Shown in pieces: positions 8,229 through 15,881 of a DNA stretch of 64,000 bases. Origin of the DNA: a bacterium (lineage in GTDB: Bacteria > Desulfobacterota > Binatia > DP-6). Each line of letters starts with the position of its first letter. Position 1 is the stretch's first letter. Made by a program: the position numbers and the translations under genes. The DNA is taken from positions 1,519,237-1,583,236 of the forward strand of contig JAHCID010000001.1 of NCBI GenBank assembly GCA_026129405.1, read 5' to 3'. The notes below the pieces were generated by a model, which did not search any database, was not told where the DNA came from, and saw nothing but the letters and a program-made list of their open reading frames with translations.

Positions 8229-8846
8229 GCGTCTCCGGAGCCCGGCGACATCATCCTGAGCTTCGTACGACGCGGTCCCGAGATCGGGCAGGTCACGAGC
8301 ACGGTGGCAGGCCGCGACCAGGGCGCTGCGGGGAAGCGAGTCGTGGTCGCCGAGTCCACGTGACGGGTGACAGGTGACGGGTGCCGGTTGCCGGGGGGCA
8401 CTTCGCCTCGGCGCTGCTCGTCGAGCCGATGCCGCCGTGGTTCACCGTGGCGTGCGCGCGGCCTTGCGGCGTACGGTGAACCGCCAGCGCGCCAGCTCGA
8501 ACGCGCTCTGGCCGTCGGTCGGCGGCGCGGCGATCCTGCTCCCGGCTCGCCCGCCTCGCTCGCCGGGCCCATGAGCTCGTGGCCGTCCTCGGGCCTCGGG
8601 CGAGCAGCAGGTCGGCGTCCCGGCTCGACGGTCTCGAAGAAGCGCTCGGGTCAGGTCGACCTACCGAGTGCGAGGGTGGGACAGGAGGGCAGAGGGGGGC
8701 ACGGGAGGGTCGAGTTTCCTGCGATCTCGGCGTTGCGTGAGACACGCGAGCACACCAGGGACCAGCAGGGCTCATCCCATGGGCCGATCGCGGCGCTGCC
8801 CTGAGATTGGCCAGCCTAGCCAGACCTGATAGCGTCGAGGACACCA
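8229..8846 (+). other. 618-base stretch with no supported gene
   Basis: I see no convincing coding frame on either strand: candidate frames are Arg/Pro-rich and show no motif or signal peptide. A short internally repetitive segment lies at about 8360-8390 (GTGACGGG, GTGACAGG and GTGACGGG in tandem). The last 40 bases hold the leader of the antitoxin gene, with GAGGA just before its ATG. Confidence 0.5.
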
Positions 8847-9086
8847 ATGCAGGTCAACATCCTCGAGGCGAAGAACCAGCTCTCCAAGCTCGTGAAGGCG
8901 GCCGCTGCGGGCCGCGAGATCGTGATCGCGAGCAACGGGAAGCCGATGGCCAAGCTCGTGCCGCTCACTCCGCGCCGCCGTCTCGGCGGTTGGCACGCAA
9001 TCGAGATGAGCCAGGCGCAGATCGACGCGGCGTTCACGCCCGATGTGGAGGAGCGTGTGGCGAGAGCCCTGCGTGGCAAGCGGTGA
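8847..9086 (+). CDS. Phd/YefM-family type II antitoxin
   Basis: A 79-residue protein that begins MQVNILEAKNQLSKLVKAA, the typical Phd/YefM start (beta strand, then the EAKxxLSxLV helix). AGREIVIASNGKPMAKLVPL follows, the usual DNA-binding dimer core. The C-terminal tail (IDAAFTPDVEERVARALRGK) would wrap the toxin. It overlaps the PIN toxin gene by 4 bases (GTGA), the standard arrangement for co-translation and autoregulation. A GAGGA ribosome site precedes the ATG. Confidence 0.92.
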   Translation: MQVNILEAKNQLSKLVKAAAAGREIVIASNGKPMAKLVPLTPRRRLGGWHAIEMSQAQIDAAFTPDVEERVARALRGKR

Positions 9087-9472
9087 GACTGCTGCTCGAT
9101 ACGCAGGTGGCTCTCTGGTGGTTGATCGGCGCCAAGCGGCTCGACGCGGCGTCACGCAGGCGAATCGCGGCGTCGGACTGTACGGTCTCGGTCGCGAGCG
9201 TCTGGGAGGTCGCGATCAAGCACCGGCTCGGCCGCCTTCCCCTGCCACCCGTGACGTTCCGTGACGAGCTCGTTCGCGGCGGCGCGACGATCCTTCCGAT
9301 CGAGGACGAGCACGCGATCGGCAGTGCCGACCTGCCCACGGATCACAGCGATCCATTCGATCGGCTGCTGCTCGCGACGGCGATCTCGGAAGGGCTTCGA
9401 TTCATGACGGCGGATGCTGCGCTGGTCGATCTCGCCGAGCGCGACGACTCGTTGCCGATCCTCGGCATCTGA
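9083..9472 (+). CDS. vapC: VapC-family PIN-domain toxin (ribonuclease)
   Basis: A 129-residue PIN domain starting at a GTG that overlaps the antitoxin stop. The acidic metal-binding residues are visible: Asp6 in LLLDTQVALWW, Glu42 in SVWEVAIK, Asp90/Asp93 in SDPFDRLLLATA and Asp111 in FMTADAAL. PIN toxins are Mg-dependent endoribonucleases held inactive by the cognate antitoxin. The upstream Phd-type partner makes a Phd/VapC hybrid module, a common pairing for this PIN subgroup. Length is normal and the catalytic set looks complete, so it is probably active. Confidence 0.92.
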   Translation: MRLLLDTQVALWWLIGAKRLDAASRRRIAASDCTVSVASVWEVAIKHRLGRLPLPPVTFRDELVRGGATILPIEDEHAIGSADLPTDHSDPFDRLLLATAISEGLRFMTADAALVDLAERDDSLPILGI

Positions 9473-9479
9473 GTCGGAG

Positions 9480-9863
9480 CTCGGCGGCAGCACTGGGCGG
9501 CGACCGGCGCGAGCGGAGTCTTGGCCGCCCGCAGATCGCGCACCAAGGTCGTCAGCTGCGGCGCCGTCCTCACGCGCGCATCCAGCGCGTCGAGCACCGG
9601 CGGGAGCGGGGTCGCCCGAGTCGCACGCGCGGGCTGGATCGCAGTGCGGTCAGCGCCTCGTGGAGCACCCGGCGCGCATCGTCGATGGCGAGGGCCGCGT
9701 CCAGGGCGAGCAGCGAGGTTGTGACGTTTGCGGGGCCGCCGCCGACCCGCGAGCTGATCACCGGGCCCATGCCCCGCGCTGCAGCGCGCAACGCGTCCGC
9801 GAGCGGGTCCACCTCGTCGGCGTCGAGGTGATCGAGGGCGAACGTGACGCGGAAGTCCAGCAT
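9480..9863 (-). pseudogene. frameshifted hypothetical gene
   Basis: From the ATG at 9863 the minus strand reads MLDFRVTFALDHLDADEVD, then ANVTTSLLALDAALAID and RRVLHEALTA, with protein-like composition. Near 9650 the sensible reading moves to another frame that continues PLPPVLDALDARV and LTTLVRDLRAAKTPLAP. A 1- or 2-base indel would join them into one protein of roughly 120 residues. No family is recognised. It is convergent with the VapC gene. It may be a real gene broken by an indel or by a sequencing error. Confidence 0.35.
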
Positions 9864-10098
9864 GAAGCGTCGTCCTACCGCGTGTCCCGGCGCGGCGTCG
9901 AGCGCATCCTGCTCGGCGCCGCGGATCGCGGCGGCCGGCGGTTGGGCGACGAGACGGCCGAGCCGGCGCGAGAAGCGATTCGTTGACTGGCCGTGTTTGG
10001 CCACTGTATGACCCAGCACCGCTGAGCCTGGGGGCAGGGCAGCAGCCGCGGTCACTCCCGCACAGTGAAAACCTAATCATGGGGTCAGGGCGTAAGCG

Positions 10099-10905
10099 AT
10101 GAACAAGTCCCTGCTCAGCGCGATCGCGATGATGTTGTGTCTCGTCGCTGTCGCGAGCGACGCCGATGCGGTGAGCCGCCGCAAGTTGTGTAAACGGCAA
10201 TGCGGCCCGGCCATCTCGGCGCAGTGTCCCAGCGTCGGTCGCCAACACCGGGTCTGCAAGCGGAAGCTGCTGAAGACATGCCGCCGGGTGTCGCTCGAGG
10301 CGTGCAGCCTCACGCCGACGACGTCGACGACCGTGGTGACGGTGACGAGCACGACGACATCGCCGACGACGGTCGTGACGACGACCACCACGTCCACGAC
10401 CACCACGTCGACGACACTGACGCCCAAGACGGTCTTCATCACGAGCGCCATCGTGACCGGCGACCTTGGCGGGATCGCTGGAGCGGATGCGCTCTGCAAC
10501 GATCTGGCAAGTGCCAGCTCGCTTCCGGGCACCTACAAGGCGTGGTTGTCGGACAGCGCGTCCTCCCCCGCGACGACGTTCACGAAGGACCACCGCTACC
10601 TCCTGCCCGATGGCACGACGCTCGTCGCCAACAGCTGGGCCGATCTCACCGACGGGACTCTGGTCAACGACATCACCCAGACCGAGTCGGGAGGCGAAGT
10701 GACCAACGTTTTGGTCATGACGAACACGTACGCCGACGGAACGGCGGTTCCGAACGGCGCCTGCCAGGACTTCACCAGCGCCGCGGAGGAGGAGGCCGTC
10801 GGGCTCGGCATCAATGTGCTGAGCGACTCGAACTGGACGAGCTACGCCACGGGCGGCTGCACCAACAGCTTCTACTCCTATCGACTCTACTGCTTCGAGC
10901 AGTGA
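10099..10905 (+). CDS. secreted protein with Cys-rich head, Thr-rich linker and DUF1554-type domain
   Basis: A 268-residue protein. Residues 1-24 form a Sec signal peptide (cleavage after ADA). Residues 30-69 hold a Cys-rich basic segment (CKRQC, then CPSV, VCKRKLLKTC and AC). Residues 72-108 are almost only Thr, Ser and Val, an extended linker possibly O-glycosylated. The rest begins KTVFITSAIVTGDLGGIAGADALC and contains YKAWLSDS, DLTDGTL and a terminal RLYCFEQ, as in DUF1554-type extracellular domains known from Leptospira and other bacteria. It is likely exported or surface-exposed. Function is unknown and no neighbours are clearly linked. Confidence 0.8.
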   Translation: MNKSLLSAIAMMLCLVAVASDADAVSRRKLCKRQCGPAISAQCPSVGRQHRVCKRKLLKTCRRVSLEACSLTPTTSTTVVTVTSTTTSPTTVVTTTTTSTTTTSTTLTPKTVFITSAIVTGDLGGIAGADALCNDLASASSLPGTYKAWLSDSASSPATTFTKDHRYLLPDGTTLVANSWADLTDGTLVNDITQTESGGEVTNVLVMTNTYADGTAVPNGACQDFTSAAEEEAVGLGINVLSDSNWTSYATGGCTNSFYSYRLYCFEQ

Positions 10906-10910
10906 AGGTC

Positions 10911-11447
10911 TCAGCGTCGTCCGACGACGTCCGGATCGCTTTCGAGAAGAGCGGCTGCGCGAGCGGCGAACCGACGAACTCGAGTCGACGGAGACTCGTC
11001 CGCCAGGGTGGAGAGCATCGCCAGGGTGTCGTCTCCGTGCAGCTCGTGCATCGCGCCGAGGTACGTCTCGAGATCATCGCCGGCGAGTACCTCGTCGGAC
11101 TGTTTGAACATGTCCGTCAGTGGCGGGAGCCCGGGCTGATCTTCGTCGGCGGTCGAGTCGGCTGATGCCCCCAGCGACGACTCGTCGGGCGGCATGGCCA
11201 GCGCTGTGACGCTGGCGGAGCCGTCGTGTCCCGCCAGCAGTCGGATCGTGCGCAGCCGTCCATTCGCGCCGTACGCCACGGTGAAGCTTCGAGTCCGAAA
11301 CAAGCGGCCGAGGGCGTCGACGAGCGTCGGCCCGTCGAACGAGACGGTCAAGCGCGCGTCCGCGTCGACGCCGCCGACGATCAGGGCTCCGCTCTGCCGG
11401 GCGATCTCTCCGAGGATGTCGGTCACCGGCGCGTGCTCGGCGTGCAC
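10911..11447 (-). CDS. STN-like (secretin/TonB short N-terminal) protein, apparently lacking its export signal
   Basis: A 178-residue product from a GTG at 11447. Residues 5-70 (APVTDILGEIARQSG, then ARLTVSFDGPTLVDALGRLF) resemble the STN fold of secretins and TonB-dependent transducers. A Pro/Ser/Asp-rich spacer and a helical C-terminus (DDTLAMLSTLADES, ARAAALLESDPD) follow. The frame continues upstream as AVLGDGRLS, which also looks native, then meets a TGA. No signal peptide is present although STN proteins are normally periplasmic. Directly opposite, a + strand gene is likewise missing its start, so the 5' end was probably lost at a junction near 11465-11480. Confidence 0.55.
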   Translation of the reverse strand: MHAEHAPVTDILGEIARQSGALIVGGVDADARLTVSFDGPTLVDALGRLFRTRSFTVAYGANGRLRTIRLLAGHDGSASVTALAMPPDESSLGASADSTADEDQPGLPPLTDMFKQSDEVLAGDDLETYLGAMHELHGDDTLAMLSTLADESPSTRVRRFAARAAALLESDPDVVGRR

Positions 11448-11491
11448 GCTCAGGCGTCCGTCGCCCAGGACAGCCGGTCACGCTCGGGGTC

Positions 11492-14400
11492 TTGCTGGAT
11501 AACCTGGGGGCTGCGGCCACCACCGTCGGACTGTCGGTCGGCGATCTTCCGACAGGTGTCACCGCCACCCTGAGCACGGGACAGGTGGTGCTCGCGCGTG
11601 GTGAGCGGCGCGATCCCTCCGGCCCGGGCGGCGTCACCGTGACGGTGTCTCAGGCCCAGGAATCGTCGACGGTGTTTCGTCTCCTCGTTGTGGGGACCGC
11701 ACTCGAGGCGCCCGGAGTCGCCCGCAGCGCGTCGGCCTTCGTCGCTGTGCGTCCGGCGGCAGCCGATGTCGTCGGTGTGGACCTCGCACCGTCGGTCGTC
11801 GAGTCCGGCGACACGGTCGCCGTCAGCGCTCGCGTCCTGAACAGCGCGAATGCCCGCCGCTCCATCGTGGCGCGCGCCGATCTGCTCGATGCGTCGGGCG
11901 CCACGGTTGGCGAGCCGCTCAAGGTCGACGTAGACCTCGTCGCGAGCCTCGACGTTGCGACCGTTCCGATCGGACAGCTCGGAACGAGTGGCCTGCCCGA
12001 TGGCCTGTACCAGGTGCGGGTCGCCTTGCTGGCGGCCGACGCGCGTCCGCTTCCCGGTCGCTCGGGAACCGCACCGCTCTACGTCGGCGCGCCGGTGACG
12101 GCGGCGGTGCGGTCCGTGCCCGGCGTCGTGCCGCCGGGCACGAGCATCGTGACCACCGAAATCGAGGTCACGGGCATCCCGCCCGCCGTGATGGATGGAC
12201 GCGCGGCGGCGTCCGCTGCGCAGGCGCAGGCGGCGGCGCCGATCGGTCCACCGGTGTTGGGCGGCCAACTCTTCTCGACGGGCGCGCCCGTCGAGGTCGA
12301 GATCAAGCCCGCTTCCGCTTCCATCACCTCGACGCTGTCCTTGTACGAGCCGCCACCGATCCTGCGGATCGCGACGAACCGTGACGTCGGCACAATCGTC
12401 CAGCTCGGCACGTTCCCGGTCGGCGTCGAGCTGGTGTTCGGCATCGCACACGGATCGTCCATCTTCCGGATGGGGCCGGGTGAGCGCAATGCCGACGGCG
12501 TGATTCATGCGGTCGTCACGCCGCTCGACAACGGCGGCGTGTTGGTCGGCTTCGAGGATCTCCCAGGCGGCGGCGACGGAGACTACGACGACAACATCTT
12601 CGAGTTCCGCGGCGGGATCACGCCGGAGCCCGTGCCGACGCTGGACATCGACCTACGCCACCTGCTGGCCCCTGGATACGCGGCCGACTTCGGGAGCATC
12701 ACGCCGCCCGCCGAGTCGGCAACGGTGGAAGACATACGCTGGACCGTTCGTCGCGAGGTCGACGAGCCCGCGACCGTGGTCTTCCGCGTCGTGGGGCAGG
12801 TCACCGGCATGCTGCCGGGGGAGGTGCGTGAAATCAGCCGCGGATCCCTCGTGGACGTCACTGCGACCGATACCGACGGGGTCCAGGTACTCACGTCCCT
12901 GTCGCTCCCGCCCGTTGCGGTGGCGGCCGCGCACATCATCAGGCTCGATCCTCCGTCGCGAACCGTCGCGGCGGGAGATGCGACCGTCTTCACGGTGACG
13001 TTGCACAATCCCCTCCCGCAGCCCGTGACGTACCAGCTCGTGACCGTGGGCCTGGAAGACCTCGCGGTGACGCTCGCGTCCTCGGTCGACGTGCCGGCCG
13101 GCGAGACGGTCGCGACGACGCTGGCGGTCGACACGAGCCCCAGCGCGGCCGTCCGCGAGCGGACATTCGGTGTGGTGACGCGGACCGAGCAGGGCGCCGT
13201 CGACTCCGTCGAGGGATCGCTCGCGGTCGTTGCAGGCGCGCCGATCGCGTTCCATGGCGTCAAGGTCGACGTCGCACCGGACGAAGCGACGGCAGGGCAG
13301 GGGGCGAGCGCCGTCTACCGAGTACGCGTCACCAACACGGGCGACGCGAGCGATACATTCTCGCTGGTGGCGTCCGTTCCGCCAGGCGTCGCGGCCCGCT
13401 TCGCCGATACGCCGCTGGCGGTCCCCGCGGGCGTCGCCTCCGGCCGGGAGACCACGCTGACGCTCACGCCGAGCGCGGGAACTCCGGCAGGCCGCTTGCC
13501 GTTCGACGTGACCGCCACGTCGACGACACGATCAACCCTGCTGGACGACGACGTTGCCACGCTCGTCGTGAGCGATCGCGGCGTTGCGGTTACACTCACG
13601 CCGTCGCAGGCCGTTCTCGATCCGAATGGTACGGGGAGCTTCCGTGCGACGATCACGAACACCGGCACTCAGGCCGACTCGTTCGACGTGAGCCTCGCGG
13701 GACCCCTCGGCCCCTTCGGCTGCTTCTCCATCACCACCGGGTGCCCCACGACGTTGCGGATCGCGTTGGCGCCGGGCGAGTCGTACGCCACCGACATCGA
13801 GCTGACGAACCTCCAGCGGTTCCTCCGGCTCAAGACGGCATTGCTCACCGTCGCGACGTCCGTGACCGATCCAACGATTTCGGGAGCAGCGGCGGCGATC
13901 GTCGAATTCGGTGCTGCGCGGGCCGTCCAGGCGGAGCTGTTCGCCGTCGCGCCCGGAGCGGTCTGCCCGGGCGCGCTCGCCTACGCGCTGGAGATCACGA
14001 ACACCGGCAACGCGTGCGACGAAGCCTACGAGGTGACCTTCGTCTCGGATCCGCCCGGGGCGACATTCAGCGCCGAGGTCACCGACTTCCTCGTACCCCC
14101 TTTCCACACCGCCCACCTCGACGTCGGCGTGATCATTCCGGACGGGGGAAGCTACACTCTCCGCGCCGAGGTGCGGGCACGCGCGGCCGAAAGCGGCTGC
14201 GGTGGCGCGTCTGCCATGCCGGCCCCGACCGTGATCGCGGAGACTACTGCCACCTTGATCGTCTGTGCTCCGCCGTCGGGATGCCACGCGCAGGGAATCT
14301 GCGACCCGGCGACGGCGACGTGTCCCGAAGCACCGTTGCCGGACGGCACCCCGTGTGCCGGCACGCCGTCCTGCGACGGGACATGTCAGGCCGGCGCCTG

Positions 14401-15124
14401 CGTCTGTCCGACGACGACCACCACGACGACGAGCACGCCGTCGACCTCCACTACCCTTCCGGATTGGGAGTGCTTCGCCGTCAAGCGGCGTGCCTTCGCC
14501 ACGCGAGGGCCGATCGAGGTGTCGGATGCCTTCGGAACCCACGCCGTCGAGATCCAGCGGCCGGAAGCATTCTGTGCGCCTGCCGCGGTCGGTCCCGGGC
14601 CGACGGCCATGACCGGACTCGCCGATCATCTCGTAGCCTATCGAATGCCATCGTCCGGCGTCGTCGATCCACCGCAGGTCACCGTCGTCAACGAGATCGA
14701 AGAACGCGTATTCGGTGCATTCCGGCTCGATCGCCTGCTGATTCCGACGGCCGCGAGCCTGGCTGGGCCGCCGGAGGCGACGCTGGCGACGGGGAATCCG
14801 TTCCTCTGCTATCGCGTGCGGGCGAAGCGTCCGCGCTTCCACCGAGTGCGCGACGTCGAGGTGCGCGGCGTCTTCGGCGCCAAGGACGTGCAGGTGTTGA
14901 AGCCCAAGCGTCTGTGCCTTCCGGCATCCGATCTCTCGTTCGGTAGGGATGGGCAATCGGGGGCGACGTCGCTGCTGTGCTATCGCGTTCGCCCGGAGGA
15001 GCACGCCTTCTTCCGTGAGCGGCCGATCTTCATCGCCAACGAGGTCCAGCCCGCGGCAACGCTGGACGCGATCCATCCAAACGAGATCTGCCTACCGTCG
15101 CACACGAGTCTGTCGTTGCGCTGA
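11492..15124 (+). CDS. large secreted protein with CARDB/NEW3-like repeats, DUF4114-like domain and C-terminal Cys-bounded repeats (5' end missing)
   Basis: About 1,210 residues from a TTG, but the sequence already resembles mid-protein (PVTLGVLLDNLGAAATTVGL) and has no signal peptide, so the true N-terminus is absent. Beta-sandwich repeats of the CARDB/NEW3 type alternate through residues 1-900 (for example VYRVRVTNTGDASDTFSLVA). A DUF4114-like Ca-binding domain lies near residues 290-375 (GFEDLPGGGDGDYDDNIFEF). A Cys-rich segment and a Thr/Ser linker follow. The end carries three repeats of about 100 residues bounded by CFAVK/CYRVR and FCxPA/LCLPA. It is likely cell-surface or adhesive; no enzyme motif was seen. 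Confidence 0.7.
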   Translation: MLDNLGAAATTVGLSVGDLPTGVTATLSTGQVVLARGERRDPSGPGGVTVTVSQAQESSTVFRLLVVGTALEAPGVARSASAFVAVRPAAADVVGVDLAPSVVESGDTVAVSARVLNSANARRSIVARADLLDASGATVGEPLKVDVDLVASLDVATVPIGQLGTSGLPDGLYQVRVALLAADARPLPGRSGTAPLYVGAPVTAAVRSVPGVVPPGTSIVTTEIEVTGIPPAVMDGRAAASAAQAQAAAPIGPPVLGGQLFSTGAPVEVEIKPASASITSTLSLYEPPPILRIATNRDVGTIVQLGTFPVGVELVFGIAHGSSIFRMGPGERNADGVIHAVVTPLDNGGVLVGFEDLPGGGDGDYDDNIFEFRGGITPEPVPTLDIDLRHLLAPGYAADFGSITPPAESATVEDIRWTVRREVDEPATVVFRVVGQVTGMLPGEVREISRGSLVDVTATDTDGVQVLTSLSLPPVAVAAAHIIRLDPPSRTVAAGDATVFTVTLHNPLPQPVTYQLVTVGLEDLAVTLASSVDVPAGETVATTLAVDTSPSAAVRERTFGVVTRTEQGAVDSVEGSLAVVAGAPIAFHGVKVDVAPDEATAGQGASAVYRVRVTNTGDASDTFSLVASVPPGVAARFADTPLAVPAGVASGRETTLTLTPSAGTPAGRLPFDVTATSTTRSTLLDDDVATLVVSDRGVAVTLTPSQAVLDPNGTGSFRATITNTGTQADSFDVSLAGPLGPFGCFSITTGCPTTLRIALAPGESYATDIELTNLQRFLRLKTALLTVATSVTDPTISGAAAAIVEFGAARAVQAELFAVAPGAVCPGALAYALEITNTGNACDEAYEVTFVSDPPGATFSAEVTDFLVPPFHTAHLDVGVIIPDGGSYTLRAEVRARAAESGCGGASAMPAPTVIAETTATLIVCAPPSGCHAQGICDPATATCPEAPLPDGTPCAGTPSCDGTCQAGACVCPTTTTTTTSTPSTSTTLPDWECFAVKRRAFATRGPIEVSDAFGTHAVEIQRPEAFCAPAAVGPGPTAMTGLADHLVAYRMPSSGVVDPPQVTVVNEIEERVFGAFRLDRLLIPTAASLAGPPEATLATGNPFLCYRVRAKRPRFHRVRDVEVRGVFGAKDVQVLKPKRLCLPASDLSFGRDGQSGATSLLCYRVRPEEHAFFRERPIFIANEVQPAATLDAIHPNEICLPSHTSLSLR

Positions 15125-15239
15125 GCAAGCAGCGGTGCGTACCGACGCGGGAGCCACGATCGGCCCATAGCCGAGCGCACTGCTCCTCGCCGCCGCGTCA
15201 CCGCTTGCATGCCGGGCGCGGGCAGGGATCCCTGCGCCG

Positions 15240-15377
15240 ATGCATCGCCCGATACGCACCGCGACCCTGCTCCTGCTGCTCGCCGCCGCGGCCCACGCCG
15301 CCGATCCGGGGCAGAACTCCTGGTTCCGCGATGGCCGTGCCGCCGTCGCCCGGGCAGCGGCGGACCTGAACCACTGA
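15240..15377 (+). pseudogene. N-terminal remnant of an exported protein, possibly alkaline phosphatase-like
   Basis: ATG at 15240 opens 45 codons: a good signal peptide (TLLLLLAAAAHA) then ADPGQNSWFRDGRAAVARA, ending at a TGA. The mature start resembles the region just before the metal-binding motif of PhoA-type alkaline phosphatases, but nothing follows. It lies among other fragments in 15125-15880. It could also be a genuine tiny exported peptide. Confidence 0.35.
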
Positions 15378-15385
15378 TGGGGAAC

Positions 15386-15529
15386 ATGCCTCGTCAACGC
15401 ACGTTCTGCCCGGATCAGCCCGTCCGCTCCCTCGCCGAGTTCGCCGCCTTCCTCGCCGCGCTCGAGGAGATGTTCGGCCCCGACGACCGCTCGCGGAAGC
15501 CCATCACCGGCAACCGCTTTCTGCTCTAG
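15386..15529 (+). CDS. short hypothetical protein or C-terminal fragment
   Basis: A 47-codon frame with protein-like composition: MPRQRTFCPDQPVRSLAEF, then AAFLAALEEMFGPDDR and a basic tail ending GNRFLL. It shares a CTAG stop palindrome with the minus-strand amidohydrolase relic. No family is recognised. It starts 8 bases after the preceding fragment and may be part of the same decayed region. Confidence 0.3.
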   Translation: MPRQRTFCPDQPVRSLAEFAAFLAALEEMFGPDDRSRKPITGNRFLL

Positions 15530-15806
15530 CCCTCCGGCCGCATCCACTCCGCCGACGGCCGCGCCACAGCCGCCTTGATCGTCCACGCGATCGAGCGCCG
15601 GATCGCGCCGACGTCGCAGGGGATCGTCGCGCACGACGACCAGGTCGCCGCGCGTCCCGACCTCGATGGTGCCAGCCTGCGGCTGCACCTGCAGCGAGCC
15701 GTCGTCGATCGAGGCGATCGTGCCAATGGTGCCGATCAGGATCGGCACGATGTCGTAGCTCACCGCGGCCGCGAGGAGACTCTCCGACGGGCCGAAGGTT
15801 GGTACC
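15526..15806 (-). pseudogene. C-terminal fragment of an amidohydrolase, frameshifted
   Basis: The minus strand reads LGTNLRPVGES, then after a frame change LLAAAVSYDIVPILIGTIG and AGTIEVGTRGDLVVVRDDPL. After another frame change it reads DVGAIRRSIAWTIKAAVA to a TAG at 15526-15528. GTIExGxxGDLVVxxxDPL is the hallmark C-terminal beta-sandwich of imidazolonepropionase/adenine-deaminase-type amidohydrolases. The metal-binding barrel is absent and at least one indel breaks the frame, so this is a relic. Confidence 0.6.
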
Positions 15807-15881
15807 GAGCCGCGACGCCGGCTCGATCCGCTTCACACTCGGCCGCGCGAGCTGCATCCTGATCCCGAACCAAGGGACTCG

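Noticed and set aside
8361..8390. Short tandem GTGACGGG-like units as a possible mobile-element end
   Set aside because: Only about three imperfect units, no partner inverted repeat or transposase nearby.
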